In this document: positions 49,761 through 60,947 of the stretch, piece by piece
Layout of the letters: every line of letters begins with the position of its first letter
Position numbering within the stretch: position 1 is the stretch's first letter
Origin: Kudoa neothunni
Lineage: Eukaryota > Cnidaria
DNA length: 64,000 nt
Direction of reading: 5' to 3'
Assembly (NCBI GenBank): GCA_964304625.1
Contig: OZ199838.1
Span: 6,324,001 to 6,388,000 of the forward strand
Notes under the pieces: generated by a model
What the model was told of the DNA's origin: nothing
The model's input: the letters and a program-made list of their open reading frames with translations, nothing else
Databases searched by the model: none
Translations under genes and position numbers: made by a program

Positions 49761-50600
49761 TTATATTTACAGATCGTATCTCCTTCCATGTAGTCATATT
49801 TTTAAAAAGAGAGCGTTTAACCTGCTTCCAATGTTCGATTCAAATTTATGCCACCCTAGGTGGTCAAAAGATTACATGAGCCGATTCTTGGAAATGGAAA
49901 CTATAAATATAACACCAAAAGAGAGTATTACAATAAAACCAAAAGGGACTTTTAATTCTTATGGAAAACGTTTAAAAAATTCTGTGATTTACACAAATAA
50001 GCTAGCAGCTTTGTCCGCTGAATATTGTGGGGAGTTTTATGATAGTTGCCTCTCACTATTCAACCCAATAGAAAAAATAATCAAGAACCACGACATCAAA
50101 TTAATAAAGCAAATAAATCAATTATGTATTTTAAGAAAACTTAATTTTTCTTGATTTATTTTTAGGAAATCGCACCATTGAATACTCTTAGGCTATAGCC
50201 GAAGATGAAGATATCTCTGAAGGAAGAGGTATATGACACTTAACTTGAATATTTTACTCGTATCTAACTTACAAAAAATAGATGTTATTGAGAATATTTT
50301 TAATTCTCAAATAATTGTTGAGGGTGTTGGTAATAATATTGTTCCGCAAGGTGAGGAGATTATCGAGAATATTATTGTTAATAATATTTCAAATGAAAAT
50401 GCTCTCGAGCTCCAAACTGTTTTATCTAAAGATCAATTAGCACCTACTTTAAATACGATCGAGCTTGATGGTACTTTCATTTCATTTCCTTTCTTTTTTT
50501 TAATTATTTTAGCCTAAAAATTCCCTCTCGAGTGAAGCCTGTTGGGAGACCAAAGGGATACGCTTGAACCATTATTGGATACAAAAAGAAAACTAAATTT
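49761..50600 (+). pseudogene. Second MULE transposase, C-terminal part
   Basis: Directly after the gap the plus strand reads YLLPCSHIFKKRAFN, the end of a SWIM finger (compare KLPCRHILQKRALN in the MULE at 24 kb). DSNLCHPRWSKDYMSRFLE and KLAALSAEYCGEFY follow (frame 49831-50154). Near 50520 a further exon has PSRVKPVGRPKG and TIIGYKKK, the same C-terminal tail. A TGA interrupts between these last two. The catalytic part falls in or before the gap. Confidence 0.8.
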
Positions 50601-51213
50601 TCTTAGATCTCTCATTATTTATTTGACTAGGATAGCCATTGTTCATCGTGATATATTCATCTAATTTCTGAAAAATGACCTAATTATGATTAGTTTTCTC
50701 AAATTTCTTGGCTATATTGAAATCTAAAGCGGAAAATTCACATCATTTCTGTGAAATATAATGAGCATATCTTATCTTGAAGTTCATAATTTATGAATAG
50801 AATACAATAAATCACATAATTTAAACATTGTAAATATTGGAAATAAATTAAATAACACGAGGTTGAATATATCATGTAAAGGCGCGCGCTTCGAGAGTAA
50901 TGTCAGACCTATAAAATCACACAAAATTCTTCAACGTTAACATTATTATTGACAGAAAATGATATAATACAATTTTGATCATGTATTAAATTAAGATTAA
51001 TAAATCTTTCATTTAATTGTGGAAAGCGATCAATAAAATAAACAATATAAATATGTAAAAAAAGATATTCTCAATTGTTACCAAATTCTATAATTTAGCA
51101 GAGAAAAATATAAATAATAGTAATGTTAAATTAGTTATTTAATAGAGATAACAATTGCAGAGAAATTGATTTCCGTGGTAATAGCCACTACCTAAAGGAA
51201 ATCCCAAGATTCA

Positions 51214-51490
51214 TTAACATTCACTGATATCAGTCAATACAAATGTATGTAATGCTGTCTTAATTTCTTCGAAGTTGTAAACGACTATCTATTTGTGGAA
51301 AAAATGAGCCAATCTCAAAATCGTCTGAGTATATTTAGTTTTCTTGAAACTCATTAGAAAAGCTTTTAATTTCGATTCGTAATAAGCGTATTTCTCTACA
51401 GAGGTCGAATCCAATTCGTTAATGAGTATACCTAAACTATATGACTGGATGAACTCAAATTCCAATATAAGAAAGTGACGTAATAAATGA
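51214..51490 (-). pseudogene. Unidentified open frame with one internal stop
   Basis: A minus-strand frame reads RHFLILEFEFIQSYSLGILI, EKYAYYESKLKAFLMSFKK, ILRLAHFFHK, then TAG, then VYNFEEIKTALHTFVLTD and a stop at 51214. The composition looks coding but no family is recognised. It could be a remnant of a gene or element. Confidence 0.35.
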
Positions 51491-51720
51491 TATTAAGATA
51501 ATATATCAAATTTTCCATGTGAAAAAAATTAAATTTGGTCGATGTGTTGATAGAATTGCATCGATTAGATCATAACTTCAAAAAAGTGGTACACCAGAAT
51601 ATTTTTTTGGTGCTTAAATCTCTGCTTACTGAATGGATGGCTCATTTATGGCAGGCAATATAAACTAATGGCTATAGGCAGTAAAAAGATTATGGATCTT
51701 CAAAACTTTACATTGGAGGT

Positions 51721-52047
51721 ATGAGAACACCTAATGTTCTGCTGCCAAAAAGAGGTAGACCATCATCCACCGAAGTATCCTTCAAACAAAGTATTCCTAA
51801 TCGCAAGCGAACGTCCGATGGACGTGGATTGATCCAGAGTGCTCGTTTCGATAGAATGTTTTATTATCCAGAATCTAGAAATGAAAGAAAGAGATACAAG
51901 TACTGTTCAATGCATTCTAGGATTTACTGCATAAAGTGCAACGTCATTCTGTGTCTTGACATTAGCAGAAATTGTTTCAAAGAATATCACACGAAACAAA
52001 ACTATATAAAAACATCATTTTTTTGTTCTCATTTTCTTAATAAATAG
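51721..52047 (+). pseudogene. piggyBac transposase C-terminal fragment
   Basis: GRPSSTEVS, then RFDRMFYYPESRNERKRYKY followed by the cysteine-rich tail CSMHSRIYCIKCNVILCLD with ISRNCFKEYH. This is the C-terminal zinc-binding region shared by many piggyBac transposases (CSKCNVHLC ... RNCFLEFH type). The upstream catalytic domain is absent. Confidence 0.8.
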
Positions 52048-52896
52048 AAATATTCTTTTTGGTTTTTTGAACCGCACTTGTGCATTAACGGGTTTGAAAA
52101 TTTGAGGCGGCCGGGTGATGCCATATGACATCATGCATGTAGCTTTTTTATTTTAGCACAATCAAACTCAAAAATGTTACACATAATTCATTTTACTTTA
52201 AAAATGTCATATGTGTTATCAAATTTTTTTTTCAACCGTCAAAAAAATATCGAAGTGAAAGGGTTAAGTTTACAAAATCTGACAACTAAATTGTTGTTTA
52301 CATCTTCTAAATCTATCCATTTTTCTATAAAATTGTCTATTTCTCTTCTTTTTCTACCCATAATGAAACGAAAAATAACAAACGAATAATGTCGATTATA
52401 ATCGGAAAATAAACAAGACAATATTTTTTTAAAAATTCGACGTTTTTTCGATTTAAATCCAAAATTGCGGATCCTAATTATAACGTTTCTAAATTGGTTC
52501 AATAAAATCCCCCAATTTTTTTAAATATTAATCCTCTAAAGACTTGGGGGTCTTTTGGACCTCAAACAATAATTCATTTATCCAGTATTATGTACGTAAT
52601 AATCAGAAATTCGTATAATTCTATCTAATCTCCTAACTTAATAATGATCATTCGTTGAAAATCTTAAGTCGAGCGAATAAAAATTAGGCGTAGAAAAAAA
52701 AATTCCCCCCTATAAACTTTTGGGGTCTTTTGGACCCCACGACGTTTTTCGATCAATATGTTCTAAAAATAAATAAAAATGTAAACATACAAGTATTATT
52801 CATTTTAGTTACGTATAAATTTAGGAATATGTTATGAACTTAATTAATTAATGTTTATTTTTCGTAGGGATTTAATTATTCACGCGTAACCGTTAA

Positions 52897-55128
52897 CCTT
52901 CTAAGTCACTGCAAAATTTACACCCTCCGAGTATAATTGGGGTATTTTTACACCCCACATTTTTTTAAACCAAATGATTAAGAATTCGAAAATAATTATT
53001 TTTGAAACTTATGAAATATTTTTATCGATTAAATTTGAAATTATAGACCAATATCTCTAGCTGAGCATGTGACGCGCATGCGCACAAATCAAAATTGATC
53101 ACATTGTAGAAGTAGAATGTTTATTGACAATACTTTTAAGATTCTATTTTAGGAAAGCTTTTAAGCAGTATTAGAATTATTTTATTAAACGAACGAACAA
53201 AAGAATAACACTAATAAGAATAAGACAAATATGACTGGAATGGAATTTGCAGCAAGATGAAGCACAAACGTCGCATTTTATTTTGGTTTTTCTATCATAC
53301 TTCCTATCGCAAAATCGACATCTCCCGTAACTATTTTGTCCAATTATAACAGGGGAATCTTCACTAGTTGTCATATTTTGTTTCCGTCTCAAAAGCAGTC
53401 GATGTGTCAATTGGGTTGCCATCATTTTCAAAAATTCCCTCCGGAGTAATTTTGAGGAAGGGAATAAATTTTTGTATATACAAAACGCATTAATCAGACT
53501 GATATCAACCATGTTAAAGAAAACAATTAACGACCAATGACAAGATATTCGTCTCACATTTATTGCTGCCAATAATCTGGAAATCGTATCAACTCCGCCT
53601 TTTACTGCATTGTAATGCATTATAACATTGGGTTTTAATGGCCTTTCTGTTGATATTTGGATGTTTGTTGAGGAGGAACAAAGTATATAAACGGGTTTAT
53701 TTCTGCGAGGCAGATATCTTAGCATCATTTTTTTGTTATTAAAAACAAAAAGAGATGAATGAAGAGGAGTCGTTTTATGTGGTCTCAAATATGGTGGTAT
53801 CTCCCTCTTATTTGAACGCATCGTTCCAACAATTGAAAGTTTTTTTTGTAACAATTCATCCGCTAACTCAATAGACGTGAAAAAATTGTCACATACGACA
53901 TTTCGACCAGAACGTTCAAATGGTTCCACTAACTTTAAAACAATATTCCTCCCAACATTCACAGCCCTCGTATCATTTTGAGATCGCTTTCCCAAATAGA
54001 CAATTGCATTGCAAACAAAAGTTGACTTTGGGCCAGTTATTAAATAAAACTTTAGGCCATATTTTGAAGGCTTTTTTGGCATATATTGTTTGAATTTACA
54101 ACGACCTCTAAAAGCCACAAGTTGCTCATCGACGCAAAGATCCTCAAAAGGTCGAAAACTCTGGATAAGTGAGTCGACCCAGATATCCCAGAGTTCACGA
54201 ATGTGGCAAAATTTATCTAATGTTTTTCTTGTCTCTCGTGTTTCGAAATCGTCGAAATGAAGAGCTCTCTTGATTTGTTGGAATCTATTTAAAGAAAATA
54301 GGTCACGATAAACTTGTCTTCCCTCTTCTAACCCAAACAATTCTTTGACTGGTTGTTGATTATCATCAAATATTCCCATCAACAATAAACATCCGATGAA
54401 TCCATCGAATTCGACACTATCTAATTGCTTCCAAGCATCACCAAAAAAATGTTTACCGTATTGATTTGTATGTTTTAAAATTAGATCATACATTTCCTGG
54501 CGAAAAAACACTTTAAACGTATCAATAATTTCATTAACATTCTGCAAAACGAAGGATGAAACACCAGCACGACTGGTCAAAATATTTTCGGCCGCAGTTC
54601 TAGAAGTCGAGGGTTTTTCAATTGTCCAAAAGGTTCCATTCTTATCTATTAAAGAGTCAGATGGAGCATTGGTTTCAACTTCCGAATTATCTGATGACGT
54701 ATCACATATAAAGGAATAATCCAGGCCAGAAGAATCAGTATCAGAGTAGTTGCCGTCATACTCACTCGAGCCCATATTCCTAACGCCCAACAGCGCACGC
54801 GCGTTACAATATAACCAGTACTATTTGTTGATTTAAACAATAATTCGTCGATGAAATTGTATCAAATTTCCCCAAAAAATATTATTTTGTATTTGGAATA
54901 ATTTAGTTTAATAAAAATGTGGGGTGTAAAAATACCCCAATTTTCCTCTGAGGGTATTTTGGCGTTAAATTTTATTTTACAAAAAAAAAATTTGTATCAG
55001 GTAGAATATGTATTATATAACGTTAAAAGATTAGACGGAATATAAAAAATTTTAGACTTAGATTTGAGGTAAAAAATTAAAGATTAAATAGGCCTGGGGT
55101 ATAAAAATACCCCATTTTACTTGGAAGG
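52897..55128 (-). mobile_element. piggyBac element, apparently complete
   Basis: TTAA at 52893-52896 and 55129-55132. The ends CCTTCTAAGTCA and, inverted, CCTTCCAAGTAA match. Both ends have sub-terminal GGGGT(A/G)TAAAAATACCCC palindromes. It encloses one uninterrupted transposase frame. Confidence 0.92.
53177..54790 (-). CDS. piggyBac transposase (PGBD family)
   Basis: A 537-residue DDD transposase that excises precisely at TTAA. An acidic N-terminal region is followed by VDEQLVAFRGRCKFKQYMPK (first Asp), VVCDNFFTSIELADELL (second Asp) and AVKGGVDTISRL (third Asp). The C terminus has a cysteine-rich zinc domain, CRFCDRKYDRKTKIKCDVC then CCKFH. Length and motif order are normal and there is no internal stop, so this copy may still be active or only recently silenced. 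The start at 54790 (MGVRNMGSSEYDG) gives the expected N terminus. Confidence 0.94.
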   Translation of the reverse strand: MGVRNMGSSEYDGNYSDTDSSGLDYSFICDTSSDNSEVETNAPSDSLIDKNGTFWTIEKPSTSRTAAENILTSRAGVSSFVLQNVNEIIDTFKVFFRQEMYDLILKHTNQYGKHFFGDAWKQLDSVEFDGFIGCLLLMGIFDDNQQPVKELFGLEEGRQVYRDLFSLNRFQQIKRALHFDDFETRETRKTLDKFCHIRELWDIWVDSLIQSFRPFEDLCVDEQLVAFRGRCKFKQYMPKKPSKYGLKFYLITGPKSTFVCNAIVYLGKRSQNDTRAVNVGRNIVLKLVEPFERSGRNVVCDNFFTSIELADELLQKKLSIVGTMRSNKREIPPYLRPHKTTPLHSSLFVFNNKKMMLRYLPRRNKPVYILCSSSTNIQISTERPLKPNVIMHYNAVKGGVDTISRLLAAINVRRISCHWSLIVFFNMVDISLINAFCIYKNLFPSSKLLRREFLKMMATQLTHRLLLRRKQNMTTSEDSPVIIGQNSYGRCRFCDRKYDRKTKIKCDVCASSCCKFHSSHICLILISVILLFVRLIK

Positions 55129-55283
55129 TTAATTAAAATAGATTTGGTAAACTTTCATTTCCCAAAAAAAATAAATTTATAGAATTATAAAAAGTAAATA
55201 TAATCTATTTGAACATTGTTAATAATTAAATTTAGGTCTCTGAAATAAAATCTTCCAAACAATTGATATATTTGACTATTTAT

Positions 55284-55570
55284 TCACAAATTATGTTTGT
55301 TAAAGGATGGAAAGCACTCTAACACGATTTTAACGTTCTGAGTGAAATAGAAAGTAGGACCAATCGGTTTTTTCATTATATTTTCTGCACCGATTCTTGA
55401 TGTTACCGGTTTACTAGAACCCCACATAATATCACTTGACTAATTATTGGGTCTTCAGTATTTCCATATTCCATCGATTTAGTGAACGTTTCAGATGATT
55501 CCGTATAATTTTCTTTAAATTTACTTCCTATATATGAAAATTCAATAAGATACTTACCAGTTCCACTCAT
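55284..55570 (-). CDS. Small unidentified open frames
   Basis: ATG at 55570 reads MSGTGKYLIEFSYIGSKFKE and continues to about 55403. A second frame to the stop at 55284 reads MWGSSKPVTSRIGAENIMKK and PTFYFTQNVKIVLECF. A TTAG acceptor near 55440 could join them but I could not fix the phase. The start vaguely resembles TruA/PUSL1 enzymes; not enough to name. It lies between the piggyBac element and the possible outer element end. Confidence 0.3.
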
Positions 55571-56103
55571 TTTTTGTGCAGACACGGACAGCGCGTGGCA
55601 TTATTTGAGCACAATAAAAATATTCTCTTTAATAATTGTTTAGAATACTAAATTGAATATTTTTACTGAAAAATATTAATCATGAAGTTAAGTCATTTTA
55701 ATTCTTTATTCCTCAAAAATTTAAGAATATTCAGCAACAGTTTTATATATCGATTAATTGTGATCCAACCCCATACAGTACCGATGAGATTATAACGGAT
55801 TAATTGCACAAATGTTCGGCTTTTTTTCTTCAAATTTAGTCCAAATAAAATTATCAAACAGAATAAAATAATATACCTATATTTATTAAGTTAATTCATC
55901 AAATAAAAAACTGGGGTCTTTTGGGCCCCAAAAGTCCTTGGAGGATGGTCGTTTTTTCTGGCCTTAGAAGGTTATGTAAAACATTTTTTAATATGATATA
56001 TCACATTAAATGAATCAGAGAATGGGAAAACGAAGCTGGAATGTTGGATTAAAAACTCGAAAATCACGAACCCGAGAGTAGACGAATATTAAAACAAACT
56101 CTA

Positions 56104-56603
56104 ATGTTTGAATCTGTTCTGCTTTCTAAGTCGAATTTTAAGCGATTTGTTAGCCCAACTTTTAAATTTCGTTCTTATTTTACCTACAAATCAATTAATG
56201 TTGAGGAAAGAATCGCAAAGATATATCAACCAAGCAGAAACACCATGCAGTCAGGTGATGGAAACTCCAAAAAATGGCGGTTGGAGTTTGATGTGATGCA
56301 GAAATGGGAAAATTCCCTCATAGGCTGGGCATCTGGGTAATGAATAGTTGAATATATATTTTTTAAACATACTATTTAGAGCGGATCCTCATCAATCTTC
56401 GGTCATATATTTTGATTCCTTGGGTGAGGCCACTACATTCTGTAAAAATCAATGTAAGATGAGTATTAAGTAGCATTGTTTCTTAAAAAGTCTATTTAGC
56501 TATCAGATATGAGGTGAAAGAACCCAAACTTAAGCTGTATCCTATCCGTCCCTATGCATCCAAATTTTCATGGGATAAACCTACTAGATCCTCCACGAAA
56601 TAG
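56104..56603 (+). CDS. NDUFS4: NDUFS4, complex I 18-kDa subunit, three exons
   Basis: NDUFS4 is an accessory subunit of mitochondrial NADH dehydrogenase, in the matrix arm. Exons are 56104-56336, 56380-56453 and 56500-56603, with introns of 43 and 46 nt in phase; the product is 136 residues. The N terminus (MFESVLLSKSNFKRFV) is basic and hydroxylated, as for a mitochondrial presequence. Conserved core: IYQPSRNTMQSG, KKWRLEFDVMQKWENSLIGW, ADPHQSSVIYF, and the C terminus YASKFSWDKPTRSSTK, close to NFSWNKRTRVSTK in humans. The gene is complete and intact. Confidence 0.94.
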
Positions 56604-57342
56604 GAAGAGGGGTAGCAATTGCGAAAAAATACAAGACTTTTGTAAACACATAAATAAAATATTATTCTATTAAGTTTTTAAGTACGTGGAGGTTTTCTTT
56701 GGCGTGGCAAATTGTCAGTTTGGGTGATATCGCACAAACACACAATTTGTATTCCCCCATCAAAAAGTCCTTTGACTGCGGACTAAATAAGACATTAAAA
56801 GCGATGATTAAACAGTTAATTTGAGTGCACTACCAATCTTCCTTGTGAATTTCCATCAAACTGAATTCTAACTCTTTCAATTTTATTCGTTTTCAGTTTC
56901 TAAGAGCGCCAAATTACTATCATTTCTACTAATAAAATACGTGCGCGAGGATGGCAGCGGTTGCCTCCGCAGCTGGGGCAGTTGATAATAAATGTTCAGC
57001 CAATCCCGTCACATCCTAAAAATTGATAACAGCATAGATAACGAAAGTGGGAGTTATTTTTCAATTTCTTTAAAAATTAGAGCACAAATTACCGTAGAAA
57101 GCTCGTCGATAGCTATGCCTAAATGTGGAAGGCATAACAACTTAAAAAATATATCCAATAATACCTCTATAATCTTCAACATAAAATCGTGTGATTCTAC
57201 GTTCGAATTTTATTCTAACGATCGGTATTAGATCAAATGTGGTAAATTCGTTGATAAAGACGAAAGGTTTCTCATTAGGGTCTATCGGTTTTCTAAAAAA
57301 TACGCGCTCATTTCGCTTCTACTCTAACTAAGAAATTTATCT
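56604..57342. other. Intergenic stretch with a possible exon
   Basis: A plus-strand frame at 56992-57231 (GSYFSISLKIRAQITVESS, AMPKCGRHNNL, FNIKSCDSTFEFY) has LAMP-like spacing of cysteine and beta-strand residues, but no start or splice partners could be fixed. ATGGCAGCGGTTGCC at 56952 is in another frame. Confidence 0.25.
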
Positions 57343-57609
57343 TTACACAAAAGATTTTGACTCAATGGGATCGTCATATATGGATCCACTAAGAAACAAA
57401 TTTTGTGAGACTTTCTCCACGTGTTGCTCATTATTCATGGTATTGTATGTTTCTGGTCTATTATCATTGGAATTTTCTTCAGATACAATTAAATTTTGGT
57501 CAGATATATCGTTGGTCGTTGGTTCATTGTCAGAGTAATTTGAATTCTTCCTATTCCAGTAGATAGATGATGTATGCAAAGCGTTTCGTTGTTTTACTCC
57601 TACGTTCAA
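57343..57609 (-). CDS. Possible hydrophilic last exon, unidentified
   Basis: A minus-strand frame behind a possible acceptor GAACGTAG. It is polar and acidic (NSNYSDNEPTTNDISDQN, SGSIYDDPIESKSFV stop). It resembles a disordered or cytoplasmic tail; no upstream exon was found. Confidence 0.25.
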   Translation of the reverse strand: MNVGVKQRNALHTSSIYWNRKNSNYSDNEPTTNDISDQNLIVSEENSNDNRPETYNTMNNEQHVEKVSQNLFLSGSIYDDPIESKSFV

Positions 57610-58137
57610 ATTAAATTTAGCTTTGATTAATATTTCTTATCTTTTACTCATCAAAAGTGAACTAATAAGTAGTTTGTGTTTGTAAAAACGAATTATACAT
57701 GTGAAAGCCATTGTCGAGTTGTTTTATATTTGATCACGTGAGTTAAGAGAATGTACAGTTTCAACTTGTATACATTAGTTTTTGAGGAATAAATATTTTT
57801 TCCAAAACAGTTTTCAATTTTTTACTTTCAATTTTGAATTTTAGCCGTTATTTAAGATTCGCGTATCGAGTTTAATATATTTAAAATTTTTTAATGACTT
57901 CTAAAAAAAGTCGAATTCCTATAAATTATACTTATTTTAATGGATTTAATCGTTTGAAATTTTCCATAAATTTGAACTAGTTGTGTTAATCTTCGAAGTG
58001 CGAATCTTGGAAAATTTACATTTTTGCCGAAGCGGGAAGCGACTAGATCACCGACTTTTAGCTCGTTTTTTATTTTATCAAAGAAAATAAATTTTATATT
58101 TTATAATCTAATGCAATGAATTTCATTGAAATTTGAG

Positions 58138-59990
58138 TAATCGCAGAGTGTGTGGCTCCAAAATTTAACATGGTTGCGCATGCCCACACTCTCAATTTCA
58201 CTCAATATCAACTTAACGCAATTTTTAAATGTTGAGTGATGAGAAAACAACATCAAATATTATAAAATAACATTCTCACTTTTTTACTAGTCGCGAATTA
58301 ATTTAATTTCCTATAAAATATACATAAACGAACTTTTTCCCCTTTGTTGCATTCAAAAAGTTTTTTCTTATTGAGATCTTTTGTACTAGCATATTTATTT
58401 ATAATCTAAGACTAGTGAATAGAACTTTTATGTTTTTGAACATTATTTTTTTGATAAAAACTGGGGCGCGGCATCCGATTTTGTGTGTCTGGCCAAAATG
58501 TTAAACGGTAACTAAGGTGCGGGCCAGTTAACACATAAATGTACAACTCTAGCAAGATTTATGCAACTTGCTAGGATACTGCCTTTTCATTTTTATTATA
58601 TAACAAATTACTTATTCTAACCGCAATTTCGTATAAAATAGAAGAAATTTTGTCGATTCTTGCATAATGGAAACGTGTATAATAAACAGCATAGCGCAAT
58701 CATATTCCGTTAAAGCTTGCGTTTTCAAATTTTCGACAAATATTATCAGCTAGAATCCATTTAAAATTATTTATTATTTATGTGAATATCTATCTAATAA
58801 TGTTAGTTTTATACATTCCTATATAAATCGAAAGGAATGTTTAAGTAAAAGTTTGTTATTTTGTGTAACGAATTGAAACTGTGATTAAAAATAGGACATA
58901 TCCTTGACGCTGTAATCGCTAATTAATAAATTTTTTATGACATTTTTTACTCCTTTGCGATCCCGTGATTGTCGGTCTCTATTATGAACCGATCCCTATA
59001 ATTCGCACCAAATTATAATGTTCACGTTGTGATGGACGAAATCTCTACCCATTGGAAGTTGTATTAATTTCTTAATGACACTGATGAGTTTTTTAAATTG
59101 TGGGGCTATGGAAAAAGATAGAAATAGAAACTAATATTTTTCAATACGGTGAATCATCCAAGTTAATGTGAAATCCTTGTGTAACAAAATACAATAAAAG
59201 CTCAAAAATTCCCCAATTATCTTATATTTTTCTTTAAATTATAATTAAAAATTGTATTAAGTATATTAAACTTTTGGTCTGGTAATTATACAAACTATGT
59301 TTAATCGGGAAATAATTTGTTTTTTTATTTCGCATATTTTTTTTGAATTAAAACACAAAACTTTAGCTACGATAAGATAAGATATTTAACGATATTTATA
59401 TTTAAAACTTTAAAAGATAGTACAATATTAAATGAATAACTATGAATAACTGGGGAATTTAGATGAATTCTTCGAAAAACGTGTTTTAAACGTTCAAATT
59501 TAATTCAAATAATATATAAACTAAAATATTCACGTAGACATACGTTCACAGAATTTCAAAGTAATTATCTCAAAACAGATGCATAAAATTAACAAAAGAA
59601 TAATCGATTATAAAAACTCGTTAATTTTTACAATAAAAGCCTTGAACACTATTAAAATATGTAGTTTGATACCATTAAAATCAAAAACAGTAACCTTGAC
59701 GAAAAAAATAAAGTTAGATCTATGTTTTTATGACAAATCAGTTAAACAGGCTTTCAAAAATAGGATTAAGGCGATTAGGTAATCGTACCCCGAATTCGTA
59801 ATCAATTTTCATGAGATTTCCTAATGGTCGCGACTTGTAGAAAAGTGAGAATTTTAATTTATAATATTTGATGTTGTTTTCTCATCACTCAATACTTAAA
59901 AATTATGTCAAATTGATATTGAGTGAAATTGGGAGTGTGGTACATGCGCAACCATGTTAAACTTTGGAGCCAAACACTTCGTGATTACCA
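58138..59990. mobile_element. Long-TIR element without transposase (MULE-like)
   Basis: Inverted repeats of about 185 bp (58138-58320 and 59805-59990) share TTTAACATGGTTGCGCATG, TTTCACTCAATATCAA and GAGTGATGAGAAAACAACAT. AAATTTGAG stands at 58129-58137 and again at 59991-59999, a 9-bp duplication, though the right end carries 2-3 extra bases (ACC). The length of the TIRs and of the duplication suggests a non-autonomous MULE, not the same family as 23177. The only interior frame (59579-59782) has no recognisable motif. Confidence 0.75.
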
Positions 59991-60009
59991 AAATTTGAGT
60001 TCCCTGGAC

Positions 60010-60330
60010 CTGCTATATTAAATTATTTCCGGGCAATCGCTTCACTCTTAAGGGTCAAAAATAATTAAATATGGCGGAGGTTATTGGCACGGTAAAATTT
60101 AATCCTAAACGGCATGTCCGCTTGCGCAATGAGAATTTTTAATCTCAGCAACTCCAACTTACAAGCTGGTTACAGATTTTATTTTTTTGAATCTGCTATG
60201 TCTAATTATTTCTGCTATCAGAGCAGAAATAATCAAATATAGTTAAAACTAGTTCCACCTGAATATTATTTACAATACCAATAGCCACTTCCTCTAAATA
60301 TACCCAGATAATAAAGACTCCATTACAGTT
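60010..60330. repeat. Cluster of dispersed repeats
   Basis: Holds two AATTATT palindromes (60010-60076, 60190-60240), an inverted tail repeat (60108-60190) and a trailing segment (CAATAGCCACTTCCTCTAAA ... ATAATAAAG) that recurs at 63648-63680. Confidence 0.7.
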
Positions 60331-60947
60331 TGTGATATTGCTCAGAATCTTTTATAATTTTGATATTTTTAAAAAAGATATTAATAATTATTGTTGGAAT
60401 TCTACGACACTTTTCGCCTAATAATGTTGAATTAAATTTTAGAAAGGTGTAACTTATCAAGATTATTAGTTTGTGACTATACAAATTCATCAACTTTCGA
60501 AAAATAATCAAGATAAAAATCTAAAGGTTAATTAAAAGTTCGATCGATTCAAATAGGTTAGGCATCATTCATTTTTGTCGGAATTTGTGGCAGATAAATA
60601 GCACACACTTAGCGCACGCATTTCTTAAAATTTCGAATCGTTTCAAAATTCTTTAATTTTACATAATTAAAAATAAAAACAATTATTTAATAAAAGAAGA
60701 AAATCATACTGCGACATTATATATCGCAAGAATTGTTTTAAATTTTAATACTTTAAAAAGGAGAAAGCCTAATGGTAAGATATTTCAAACCACAACCTTT
60801 AGTATTACGAAAAGATCCCTAAGTTTGATATTCTAGTCAATAATAAATTATATTGTAATTTTTTCATTTTCTACAAAATATAAAAAAATTACAAGTATCA
60901 AAAACACAAAACTGATAGAAAAAATTAGAAATTATACACAAAAGAAA

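Larger units (their letters stand above)
52530..55973. mobile_element. Possible outer piggyBac-type element
   Basis: At the left, TTAA is followed by TCCTCTAAAGACTTGGGGG and GGTCTTTTGGACC. At the right, inverted, CCTTCTAAGGCC and then CCTCCAAGGACTTTTGGGG precede GGCCCAAAAGACCCC. These look like piggyBac ends with G-rich sub-terminal repeats that enclose the complete element at 52897-55128. The right-hand target site is ATAA rather than TTAA. Confidence 0.45.

Noticed and set aside
59078-59130. Hammerhead-like CTGATGAG
   Set aside because: No matching GAAA and stem arrangement follows.
59579-59782. 67-codon lysine-rich frame inside the long-TIR element
   Set aside because: Composition matches AT-rich random sequence; no motif.
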